Origin: Citrus sinensis
Taxonomy: Eukaryota > Streptophyta > Magnoliopsida > Sapindales > Rutaceae
DNA: 64,000 nucleotides
Direction of reading: 5' to 3'
NCBI RefSeq assembly: GCF_022201045.2
Contig: NC_068562.1
Coordinates: forward strand, 5,686,001 to 5,750,000
The notes below the pieces were generated by a model. The model did not search any database. It saw only the letters and a program-made list of their open reading frames with translations, and was not told the origin of the DNA. Every line of letters starts with the position of its first letter. Position 1 is the stretch's first letter. The translations under genes were made by a program, and so were the position numbers. Shown piece after piece: positions 37,801 to 49,561 of the stretch.

Positions 37801-40800
37801 TTGATCTTGTTCTGATTAAATTTTATTAATGTGATTAGTGATTAATAAATTAAAAAAAAATAATTAAATCATAATTATATACTAACATTAAAAGATAAAT
37901 GACATAAGATCTGTAAAAAATAACAAGGGCTTATCAGGATGCAATCAATGAGGTTAAAGAGTTATTTATGTATCAAATTCTAATGATTATGAAAAATAAT
38001 AAACATCCAAAACTTCCACCGAATTGGCATATAGGAAAATGAAAATTTTAAAGTTAATTAATTGCGCGGATGGAGATGACAGTTCGCCAGTGTTTCTTAG
38101 TTTCAATATATAAACGTGGGAGCATGCCAGCATGAGTGACTGAGCTGATCCTTTCCCAGTTCCCATTGCCATTTACATCTTTTACGTAAATATTGTCATT
38201 GTCCAGTCTCCACCAACATCATTGACAGCGGGCTGAAAAGAAAGCTGTGTTCTACTCCAAATTCCAATTTCTTACGACGTAATGTCGAAGCATTATCACA
38301 TGCCGCTCACGGCATGGCTTTAACTCCCAGGTGTAGAAAACCCACTCTCTCGACAAAAGGTTGTGAGAATTGATTCCACATTCTAGTCCTTTTTTATCGT
38401 TGAAAATTGGGTGGGGTGGATCCGATCGGAGTACATTTTCTCGTTCATTAATACTCGTGGGTTTAAATTCTGTATTGATTTTAGGTTAATCACACCTGAT
38501 TTCTAGTTGTAAGTATTGCTGTGTTTATTTTCTGGAGTGATAGTGAAGAGTGCGGATTCTTTCTACTTTAATATTTACTTTACTAAATTGAAAAGAAATT
38601 GAGAATCTCACTTCTTGAGCCCCACTCATTTTTTCAGTAGAGGGTGAGAGACTTTATATGATAATATGATCAAGACTTTATATGATAATATGATCAAGTA
38701 TTTTGTTGTTTAGACTTTATATGTGGCATATTTATAACTTTTGAGTGTTGTCTCAAATGATTCGTCTCAAGCTCTATGACACTACTCTCTACGATTCCAT
38801 GTACATCTTTCTCGAGAAGGAAATAATTAATTAATTATGGGACAAAATCATAAAAGATAAAGAGAAAGTTAATCGGGAAAACGATCTTTATCTTTACCGA
38901 ACGAATTGAAGAAGCGACACGTGTGAAGCTGGTCCACATACAATAACAGTCACCTCAATCTCGTAAGCATGACTTATGAAAAAGCGACAACGGATGACGA
39001 ATCCCCCCTGGGCTTCTCGAGACTCGAGAGCGGCATTCTGTTGTACCGTACGGATGGAGGGTCCATCCTACTGTCCTACACGAGTCATCACTCAAGTTCC
39101 ACTGTCAAATTACATTTTGATGATGATGCTCACTAGAACTAACTAAATAAATAAATAACAAATAAAATAAAATTTACTGAAAATATAAACAAAACTTGAC
39201 ATAACTGAGTTTTACGTTGGGTTCGTGAATACCATTTTTATTTCATTTATTTAAAGATTTGGGAAAAAAAAAAGTTAAAAAATTTTGAGTTAAAATGGCC
39301 TACTTGTTGTGCATTGGATGCTATTATACTTTCTATGTTTCCATGACTTACCGTCTTATTCCATATGAAGGGATTGACTTTTTTTGGGAGACCAATTATT
39401 TACCATAGTTATGTTTGTTTGTACCCGTTTGTAAGAGTGAATGAGAAAATGAAAATGACCAATTTATCAAAAAAAGTGAGTGGAGCAAAATTTTATTTTA
39501 ATTTAAAGATGACAGTTATCTTTTTTATTTTAATCTTAGAATAACTTTTTTTTTAATTTTTTATAAACTTTTTGCATTGGATGAAAAATTTTACCCATTG
39601 AACACAAAATTCAATCCTTTATTGCTATTTTAACTCAAGTGTCGGCACTCACAATTATGAAACAACTCAACAAGCTATGTATAAAAGGCGATGAATTTTA
39701 TAATTTGTTATATGGAGATCCCAAGAAAATGAAATTGGGTCTCCCTTCACAATTATAATTTCTTCACTCAATAAAATTTTATATATGTATGAGTGTGTGT
39801 ATTACGGAATCCATCATTTTAGCGTCGACTAATTTTTCACTAGTTTATGATCACAACGAAATTTACATCTTTAGACCTGCATTAAACACCAATTTTCTGC
39901 ATTGTAAAGACAATATTGACCAAGGAAGTATGAAATTTTAACTACCGTAGACATAACGTTTACAACTTGAAATAAAAGATAATAAATAAAAGTATAAGAT
40001 TTTATACTTCAAATTGAAAAATTATGCTTTGAATTATAAAATCACCTACTCGTACATTTTCAGTGGTTTCCTTGAATTTACGGTGATCATAAGATGCGAG
40101 AACTTATAAGGTAGCCCTCACAAAATGGGATACTGGCCCACATGAGCCTGCCTCCAGCTACTCCATTTAGCATGGCCATATCTTACATAAATCTGTACGG
40201 TAGCCAAGCCCATGTTAATATGGCTTGAATGACCCACAGGGACCTTTTTTTCCTCTGCAGAATCCGAAAATTGAGTGCACCGCAATCATGAAAGCAAAAG
40301 GAAATATTTCTTATTCTTGCCAGAGAAAAGTAAAGAGAAAAGTGACACAATCAGTTCAATTGAGGCTGAAGCAACTGGGTTAGCGATTTCCCGTCTTGCT
40401 TCAATCTCACAAAGCGAAGAGAAAAATGAGTCCATAAAATTTAATTCTAACTTTAAATGCACAGGCAATTGTTCTCTACGGTTTTATATTTTATTATCCT
40501 CTTCTCCTCAAATGGTTTCAACTTCAAGCTGTAGACTTCAAACATCCTCTATTATTACTGCAATTTCCAACCTACCTACCCCGCAACTTTAAAATATTAA
40601 AACTATACAAACTACATATATACTTTTACATTTAAAATCATTAATATACTTTTATTTTTTATTTTCATTCTTTCATTACTTGCACCTCACTACATGAGAA
40701 TTTGTAGAGTTCATTTGTATCAACTAATGGCCATGCCATCGACATCAAAAATCTCGTAGACTAGGGCAGAAATATATGGACTGAAATGATTCTGAGCTAA

Positions 40801-41116
40801 TAACCGACTGTGCAATTTCTTCCCAAAAGACTTGTGAAGACGCCAGCGCCCCATTAAACTCTTACAACATCTATATAACATGAAAAGAATTTCATTAATA
40901 TGTCATCGCAATATAATTCAAACGGCTCAATCTGAATACAACCATTCAATTTTAGGAAGAAACCAAAGTCTCTTCTCTAAAGGGGAAAAATATCTTATTT
41001 CCGAAAGTATTTACAAATTCACAAGCAAAAAGAGTATATGATGCAGATTTTAGCAAAAAATACACAGATCCGACAATTTTATCCACTTACATCACTTGCT
41101 ATTGAGAAGGAACTGC
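34839..41116. other. Gene-poor spacer
   Basis: About 6.3 kb without a recognisable gene. The left end should hold the DEAH-RBR promoter, and the right end the 3' untranslated region of the riboflavin gene. Contents seen: many A/T-runs, a 24-base tandem duplication at 38650-38697, and a CACGTG G-box near 38919. Short ORFs near 36779, 37987 and 40275 have no domain. Confidence 0.5.
38650..38697 (+). repeat. 24-base tandem duplication
   Basis: Two exact adjacent copies of a 24-base unit starting GACTTTATATGATAATATGA, with a partial third copy about 15 bases further on. Confidence 0.85.
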
Positions 41117-44100
41117 TTATGTCTCTGATACACCACCAGATGATCCATCGATGCTTGAATTACCATCGTCACTGATAATGCCATTACCATGACTACCGGA
41201 ATTCAAACCATATACATGCCCCATTTTCGCACGTTTAGTCTCCAAATATCGCTTATTCTCCATGGTTATTGGTGTCAATAATGGGATCCTGCCCGCAATT
41301 GCTAGACCATAACCTTTGAGTCCAACATATTTTGAAGGATTGTTTGTCATTAACTTCATCGTCCGAACACCCAGATCTCGTAGTAGCTACATTAGAACAG
41401 GTCATACTTTCAGCTACTCAGTCGATGTATTTGTTGCCACAAAGGTGCTTTTTGTTATGGGCGGGGGTGTATACGAGGACAGATACAAACATATGTGAAA
41501 AAATAAATTAAAATACAACAAAATAAAATAGCACAAGAAACAACTTAACAAAAATATCCTCTAATTTCAGAAAACAGGGGTTGGAAGGGAAAAAGGAAAA
41601 ATCTCAACTACCTGGATTCTTATTAACTGTTTTAAAAAAGTTTCAGCTATAGCAATAAAAGAAGCTCTAATGTCATATCTTTGTCCCAAAAAAAAAAAAG
41701 GTTATACTATGATCAAATTAACCATCTTAAAACTGTAAAAGCAAAAGCAACTCCTCCAGAAATAATAACCACCAATGAATTCAATCTAAAAAATTAATGT
41801 TAGTTTTGTAATTTTAGAATTGGCAAAAGTAAAAGCTACATTCTTCAACCAAAGGCAGCTTGAGCCTGCCCAATATTGTTTATGATGTGATGCAATACGG
41901 GGCTATGAATAGACAGCATGGAAGCAATGACATTAAAAAAAGATTCATAACTTGTAAGGAGATATATACCTGTGCACCAATACCATACTCCCGAGAATCA
42001 ACAGGCAATCCTAATTCTTCATTTGCTTCAACTGTATCACGTCCATCATCCTGTAGGTTGTAAGCGCGGAGCTTGTGGCCCAAACCAATTCCTCTACCTT
42101 CATGTCCACGGAGATAGACCAATACTCCCCGACCGGCTGCTTCAATTTGTTTCATTGCCAATGCTAGTTGGTTTCCACAGTCACATCTTGCTGACCCAAA
42201 TATGTCACCAGTGAGGCACTCAGAATGCACCCTCACGAGAATATCCTGTCCATCACCAATCTCACCCTGCATGTATTATAGCTGTCACTATTAGTCATAA
42301 GAAAGACTGCCTCACAAATTCACGAAGCAAACAGAGAGAAAATATCATAATCAAGTGCGAAAGAACAGTGAAAATGATTGGTGTACAGCTATTATTAATT
42401 AAGGTATAAATTATAAAGGACTAGAATAAGAAACAATAAATAAATAAGTAAAAACTAATAGTCAACGATAGTTACTAAGCTAAACTAATGATACATAGGA
42501 TTGCCTATTTGGATTGACATTCCCCTCAAGCTGGAGCGTAGATATTCAGTGGCCATCTTGGAACATAGATGTAGAATAGTTCCATTGTAAATAGCTTCAG
42601 TGAAACTATCTTAAATTTGATCTCTTAATCGGATATAGACGTGACCACTTCAAGATTGACAGAAAGAATATAAAATGTATCCCACTCAGTAACCACAATG
42701 TGCAGTGGTAGCATTGATTTTTCTCCATGTCAGTGAGAAGGGATTTCAATGCATATACAAATGATGGTCAACAGTGGATCTAACTTCCATTTTCCTGTCT
42801 TTGAATATCAAGACAGCATTAGAAAACGTAAGTTTAACGGGAACATTCAACAAAGGGTGTCCGAATCTCCAAAAAGTGCATGAAGCTATATCCTCATGGC
42901 TATGGGAAGTCAAGGAAGTTAGACGTTCACCAAAGAAACAAAGAGTCAAACTTGCAAAAATTCAATCGTGATAGATCTTTACATTAGTCTTATTTTGTTC
43001 AGTGATAATTAGTAGTGATTATGAATGCACTGAGAATGCATTGTAAATACTAAGTGTAAGTAACTACTACAGAAATGGCAAAGATGGCCTTGAATGCTTG
43101 TCTTCAGAATAAGAACTTTGACATTAGTGTTCTTCGATGCAAAAATAAGAGAATTTCACCAGAAGCGCTTGATAATTCAGATGGATGCATACTTTAACCA
43201 TTGCAATATGCTCGATTCCATCTAGTAAGGACCTATAACAGTGAGCTTTAAATGGACCCCACATTGTAGGTATCGGTGCAGCAGCTGCCAGCTCTACTAA
43301 TCTATCTCTTTTCCTCCTATATCTGCCAATACAATTTATAAATAACTTCAAAATGAGAAATATTTCATAGGTTCAAAATGCAGAGACAATAGAACAGTAT
43401 GCAGAGCAACTATCCGTGGGCAAGAACATGTGAAAAAAAAAAATTGCAAACCAGAATAAATCAATTGATCAGCTAAAGAAAGAAGAGGGACAACAAGGTA
43501 GAGAACGGTTGCAACACTTCGCTTGTGAACAAACTACATGACAGAAATTTCAATTATCTCAAAGGAAAGTATGCTTTAATGGACTAAGTATTTATAAGAG
43601 AGTTGAGAAGTATGTGACGCTGTACGAAATCCAAGATTTATAAAATACGTGCTTCTTAACATCCCACTCACAAGCCAGCCTAAAAGAAAATGGACCGAAC
43701 ATTAGGTGTCTGGCAGCAAGGCAAGGTGGAATCTTCAAAATAGGACTACATGGACATGCTTAAAAACCATGAGTAATAAGCCAATCTAAATGCTTAAGCT
43801 ATTAGATGAAAGAGCATATGTGAAACAAATTAAATCAAAATAGATGTCAAATTCCCTAATAACTCAAAGGCTTAAGCTATAAACTATATTAAACCAAGAG
43901 GTATTCAGCGTGGACTCCCTAGACCTCTTTTCACAATTAGGCCCAACAAAAGAAATTCCCTAACAGGTGAAAGATAAGAAGAAGGAAAAGAGAGCTCACA
44001 GAACAGGCAAGGTATAAGAGTTGGACCAAGGATTCAAGATAGGCTTGACATAATTGGATTTATATCATGCAGATTAAACTAAAAGTACTTTTCCTCCGTA

Positions 44101-46268
44101 TACCAAAACTATTTTTATCATGTAGTGGAGAATATTAAGCTAGTCATACAACATGTAACTGGGAAATATGCACCATAGCATGGCTACTAGTAACTGTTTA
44201 GATATTTCCACCTAAGTTTACTTGTTAATGGCATAGTTCACAAACTTAAGCTTTGAACATACGAAAACATTCACAATAGTTTGTTAGGATGATGCAATTT
44301 AAGTCTCTGCAGCTTACTTCAAAATTAGTAACAGAAAGGAAAATCTTGGTCATTTACTGAATACCTGATTAAATCAGCAATGGATATAATTTTCAAGTTT
44401 TCTGTCTGTGCAAAATGGCGAAGCTTAGGTAATCTAGCCATGGAACCATCATCATCAACAATCTCACACAAAACTGCAACAGGTTCTAGCCCAGCCAAGA
44501 CAGCAAGATCAACAGAAGCTTCTGTGTGTCCGGCTCTCTTCAAAACTCCTCCCTCTCTGTACTTCAGGGGAAAAATATGACCTGGGCGATTGAAATCTTC
44601 AGGTTTTGAATCTCTACATGCAAGAGCCAATACAGTCTTTGCCCTATCATTAGCTGAGACTCCAGTTGTTGTACCGTATTTTGCATCCTACAGAAAGCCA
44701 AATAAAGTCAGACCCAGAGAAAAAGTATTCGTACTACCAAGATCATACTACATAAGAGAATTATAAACTTACAAATCCAAACAGTTTCGTGGAGAGGAAG
44801 AAAATAATCGCCATCATCATCAATGAACAAGAGGGGGGTGGGGGGGGAGGGGGTGGGGAGGATTTGGTAACTTCAATCCCTCTAGACGAATAGTTTCAGG
44901 TGGATACAAAAAAGATTTTGTAAAAGACTTCAGGTAATATACATGCACTAGCACCACAAGTGCTAAGACTTACGTCAAAATCAGATTAGATCAACTTGGA
45001 AATCAATAAATGCTGAAATAATTGAAAAGAAATTCAATACAAATTAATATAGATGCCAAAGTAAACTTCACCTCTTTCAACAAAATCAGGAAGCAAGTTT
45101 CAGAACCCATTTCTAAGACCTTGAAGTTGACAAACCATCAGAACATCACAAATTGATAAAAGAAAAATGAGGTTGAAAAATTCATGTCCCTTAAAAGAAA
45201 CAGTAAACAAAACAGAAGGATGAAGAACGGGAATACTATGTAATAAAAATGCTTAATTAAGAAGATGCAGTCTACAATTGAAACTCTAGAGTTGTTGTCT
45301 TCCAAAAATTTCATGATTAACCTATTTTAGCATTCCCAATTTTCGTACTCGGTACGACCAACAAGTTTCTACATATAAAAACACCTCAATAGTTTTAAAA
45401 CATAATAAAAGGAAACTACATACCACCGACACAGTGAATGCGGTACAAAGCTTTTCCTCATTATCCTTGTGATTCACCATCAAGGGAAGTTCTAACCTCT
45501 CTAAGTCTTCACCTTTCATGCTAACACACACAATCCCAGTACCATGCCTGACTATAAATGCCATAGCTTCAGGTGTGACCAAGGACGCTGCCATTATCAG
45601 ATCTCCCTCATTTTCCCTATCCTCATCATCCACAACAATAACTAACTGCAAATCAATCTGCAATTAGTATCACATTATCTTTAAGCAATAATATTTTGAA
45701 ATCACTATCAGACCACTTACTTTGCCTTGACGAATATCTTCAATGGCCTCTGAGATGGAAGCAAATCCTTCGGTAGGACGATCAAGGTCAAATTCATCAT
45801 CATTAGGAAAGAAATCACTAGTTTTCGGTGTTATTTCGGCACCGAGAGTTCCAAAACCTATTGTATCAGACTGAGTCTCAATAGCAGTAGATTTTTTATT
45901 GTTATTTGGATAGGAGATAACGTCCCCTTCTCCAGAAACCAACGCAGCAGTTTTAATTCTACCAACATTTCTAATACTCAAGCATCCATCTGCTGAAAAT
46001 GGCTTCACAAAATGCAAACAACTGCCCCCTCTATAAATTTTACAAAGACAAGGAAACAATTAGCCTTATCAATATTTGAAATTTGAACACATATTTTCAA
46101 AAATAAATGACATCACACATAATCTACAATTCTATGATTTGAATTTAGTAAAGTTTCTCTCAGTAACCCAAATTCGAAGAAAGAAGAAGAAGAAGAAGAA
46201 AAGGAAGCTTACTGTGGCTCTCTTACTAACAGAGCCATTGAAGAGCAATAGAGGTTGCTTGTAGACAT
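41117..46268 (-). CDS. RIBA1: Bifunctional riboflavin biosynthesis protein RIBA1-like, chloroplastic
   Basis: Seven exons join in phase: 46268-46213, 46030-45721, 45645-45424, 44687-44365, 43322-43193, 42266-41970 and 41386-41117, giving 535 residues. The Ser-rich start ([15 protein letters not shown]) fits a plastid transit peptide. The DHBP synthase half, which makes 3,4-dihydroxy-2-butanone 4-phosphate from ribulose 5-phosphate, keeps [10 protein letters not shown] (about 128-137) and GHTEASVDL with its catalytic His/Glu (about 249-257). The GTP cyclohydrolase II half, which opens GTP as the first committed step, keeps the zinc ligands Cys364, Cys375 and Cys377 ([20 protein letters not shown]) and RGHEGRGIG. 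Plant RIBA2 and RIBA3 are known to have lost one activity. Both active sites look intact here, so RIBA1-type is the best call. Confidence 0.93.
42267..43192 (-). other. Intron 5 of the RIBA gene with possible retroelement remnant
   Basis: The intron contains CCCCTCAAGCTGGAGCGTAG near 42522 on the plus strand, a motif I associate with decayed Ty1-copia elements. No LTR pair or polyprotein was found, so the remnant call is weak. Confidence 0.35.
44833..44858 (+). other. Potential G-quadruplex motif in RIBA intron 3
   Basis: Four G-runs of 6, 8, 5 and 4 bases are separated by single-base loops (T, A, T). They lie on the plus strand, so the pre-mRNA is C-rich here. Confidence 0.6.
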
Positions 46269-46432
46269 TGTTTGAAGATGTCTAATTTGAAGGATGAAAT
46301 GCAAAAGGTTCCACTTTTCAGTTAATCGGGTGCGTTAGCCTTTAGCTCCATCGCCAGCCACCACCGCCACTAACCAAATTCATTCGAGGGTAAGGATCAT
46401 TTGGGACGGTTGTAGATACTTGTAATATTTCG

Positions 46433-46477
46433 CTGACGTGGCTGACGTGGCCTTATTTGCTTGGTGGCTGACGTGGC
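46433..46477 (-). promoter_or_regulatory. Triple CTGACGTGGC motif upstream of RIBA1
   Basis: CTGACGTGGC occurs at 46433-46442, 46442-46451 and 46468-46477, about 165-210 bases upstream of the RIBA ATG. The last two copies sit in a longer direct repeat (GGCTGACGTGGCCTTATTT). ACGTGGC matches the ABRE core and TGACG matches TGA-type bZIP sites, so bZIP control is plausible. The region could also serve the plus-strand gene to the right. Confidence 0.5.
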
Positions 46478-49291
46478 CTTATTTTACTGCATGAATTTCT
46501 TTCTTCTTGACTATTTTTCTTTGTCAATCACGTCCTCAACCCGACGTTGGCTTCCCGCGTCTGCGACACAATGCATTTTCAATTTTTCATTGCTTTTAAA
46601 TAACGCTGTCGTTTTATTGGCCGCATTTTCACAGCTTCATTTTGTCCATTTTCCCTCCTCCAATAAAATCGACAAACTCGTTCAGCACCGGAGACTAAGG
46701 TCAGTCAGTCATCTTCTACTTCCACAAGCTGACTTTAAATCAAAATCAAAATTGGATTCAGTTTATGTATAATGTATTTGCAGTTAATATTTGACAAAAG
46801 CAATGTGATTTGCACCACAGTATTGCCGTGATATAAAATATTTAGCATATGAATGCTAATTGATTGGCTGGTTTTGAGGCATACAATTCATAAATTTAGT
46901 TCGGATAGTCTTGGTTACATGTTAGGTTTATGAAATATTGAGATAGTGGTTTCAATATGCCGTCATATTCTCAAACATCTGGTCTGTATGTGCAATGAGA
47001 TCTGGCTTCCTCTTGCTTTTAGATTAGACCGTGCAATCAGAGCTTTCTATGGAACCTTTCAGGGATCTGTTGTCATCAGTATATTAGCCAATGTTTTCCT
47101 TCTATACTAGTAAGCTTATATGTCAAACTGTACTTAGTGTGTGTTTGGCGCACCTGAATATGAAAATTAAATTACTGTATTTCTTATTTGTTTCTTTGGA
47201 TTTGATGATGACTATTTTTTGGATAGTTTCTTAGACCACAACGCCTCAGTTTTAATCTAGAAGCAAAAGTGCACCACCATAAGAACTGTTGCCGTATAGT
47301 GATTTCCTCTCACAAATATTCAGCATATTTTTATACAATGTCATATATCTGTCTGTTAATTGATCTTCCAAGGTGGAGAAGTTACTATTTCGTCCAATGG
47401 TAAAAGTCATAAGCTTCTGAGAGGAAGCATGTGTGTGTGAGCTTCGAATTCAAGCTACCTCATATGGAAATGTTGAATGTTAGGAGCTTGAGACTGTTTT
47501 CCCGTAGGAACAACATTTGGGGTCATAGACTTGTAAACATTAAAACTTAGATTGTAAAAGATTCTAGGAGACAAGTTGTGGTGAAATGAGGGACAAATTA
47601 AAATGAGTAAGTACATTAAGACTTAGCTGATTATACTCAAGTTCGATTTTGCCAAAAGCATGCTGTTAAGGCCACTCTCAATCAAATCTGGACTGTTATC
47701 TTAGCAACTAAATCCGGACTGTTATTCTTAGACAGTTAGTGGCTAATGAAGTGAATTTAGGACTAAAGGTCTTGGATATTTTTGGCTATTACTTTCTTCT
47801 CTGATGTTCTTTGTTTAATTGGTGGTTAATGGTACTTTTCATGTCTGAGGGTAAAACCCTTATATGTGGCTGCTAGTTGGTGCAAACGGTAACCTTCTTG
47901 GGGTACTGCTCACACCAAGGAAGAGGAGGGGATTGGTTTATGTTATATGTATCTTAAACAGGATAATAAATTCTAAAAAACAAGCATCTGATGTGAATTC
48001 AAAATAGTTACTGTAAATATAAATCACTGCAGCTACAAAGTGCTTTCACATTATTTGTTTGAAAATTTTTATGTATTCTTTTAGATTTATCTTATTATGC
48101 TTAAAATTCTGGATCGTTTGCTGTGATTCCTTTACTTCCTTCAAAAGACAAAAATGCCAATAAATCTTGGCATAGTGACTCTCTGTGAAGTGTAGTTTAC
48201 TACCTCTGATATCTGTTTCTTTTTAGGGGCTTCAACACATCTAGTTTGGGTCATTATGTGCTTGTGTAATTTTCTGATTATCTGCCTTTATACAGGCTGA
48301 CATGATAGCTTAAGCAAGAAAAATTAATTCTTGTAATTTTAATGATGGGTACTTCTGTAGAAACAGGTTAGTGGACTTTAGAAGTGCTAGGTTGTTGATC
48401 TTCCAGAGTATTCTAGTTTCTTTTCCTGTGACGTTGTTCCGAAGGTCTCTCACTTGACCTTCTGCAAGTGTACTCCAGCCTTGTTGCTGCATTAATGTTC
48501 ACATACCCTGTTTTTGACCAGAGTTTTTAATAACATGATATTTTATATGTATTATGCTCAACTCTCTCTCTCTCTCTTTTTTCTATTTTTTTAACTTAAA
48601 GCAGTTTATCTTTCTTTGCTGATTTCCAAATTTGTATGACTAAAAGTTTAGGATGTCATATTATTAGCAACAATAACCCATAAAAGTCTTTCAGTTTTAA
48701 GAATTCTTAACATTATCAACACTTAACATTGATCTCCCATTCAAATTAAACAGTTTTTCTCATTTTCTCTTACTCTGTTCTTATGTTAAGTTGTTAAGAC
48801 ATTATAAGTTTTTAAAATTGAGTCCAGACTATCTGTCTTGGTAAGTATTTTTTGTTTCTCTCTCTCTCTCTGTATTAAAGAGAGAAAACATGAGGGAAAA
48901 AATTAAAAGAGAAAGTTAACTAGTAGTGATTTTTCTTTATATTCTATTAATTTACTGCAGCTTTTTAGAAGCCTCCATAAGATTCTCAATTTTATTTTTA
49001 CGCAGCCATCTAACTCTTGCTGTATTGTAGCCAAATAATTGCATCCAATTGCGGATCTTTTTTTTTTTTTTCCGTTTGTTAGTTTGGTTAAAGAAAGCCG
49101 GTGAAAGGTCTTTAAATGTATAATAGTAAACGTTTTCTCTTGTGGAGGCAGAAAAAAATTTGAGGTTTTCTCTTAGTTGGCTTCGACTAAATAATTAGTC
49201 CTGTTAAGTGGCATTTTGGGGTTTATTATTTTCAGTTGCTGGGTAAACAGCAAGACAATCCTAATTTCATTCGTAATTTCCAGTAACAGTA
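46478..49291. other. Spacer or long 5' leader intron of the small plus-strand gene
   Basis: About 2.8 kb with no supported coding frame. A donor-like AAG/GTCAGT at about 46699 and an acceptor TTTCCAG just before 49284 could bound a leader intron of about 2.6 kb. A possible SINE-like block lies at about 47390-47600. Confidence 0.35.
47385..47600 (+). mobile_element. Possible tRNA-related SINE fragment
   Basis: An A-box-like TCCAATGGTAAAAG is followed about 45 bases later by a B-box-like GCTTCGAATTCAAG. No target-site duplication was located and there is no second copy in the window. Confidence 0.25.
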
Positions 49292-49561
49292 ATGGCTCAC
49301 CTAAACTCAGCCGAGAGAGACACTTCCAGAAAGAAGCAGTTGGCTGCTGTTGCTGCCCACTGGACTCATGTCATGCATCTAGTTGGATGTTACTACCTGT
49401 TGACAGAACGCAGTCGATTCAACAATGAGAATGGAGAGGATGATGCAGGGTTCGAAGAGATAGCGGAGGCAATCAGAGAAGCAGCAGATACTACTGCTAC
49501 AGAAATTAGGGAGTCAACTAATCGCACGGTTGAAGCTATCGGCCAAAAGATTATTAAATAA
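49292..49561 (+). CDS. Small protein of unknown function (89 residues)
   Basis: The frame starts MAHLNSAERDTSRKKQLAAV and contains HWTHVMHLVGCYYLL near residues 23-38, then an acidic helix rich in Ala, Glu and Thr (IAEAIREAADTTATEIRES). The ATG follows an acceptor-like TTTCCAG by a few bases, suggesting an upstream non-coding exon. I do not recognise a family. The composition is orderly and the second half looks like a coiled coil. It could be a real small gene or a terminal exon. Confidence 0.5.
   Translation: MAHLNSAERDTSRKKQLAAVAAHWTHVMHLVGCYYLLTERSRFNNENGEDDAGFEEIAEAIREAADTTATEIRESTNRTVEAIGQKIIK

Noticed and set aside
40275..40592. 105-codon plus-strand frame
   Set aside because: Ser/Lys-rich low-information sequence downstream of the riboflavin gene with no domain; the opposite strand is also open, which fits chance.
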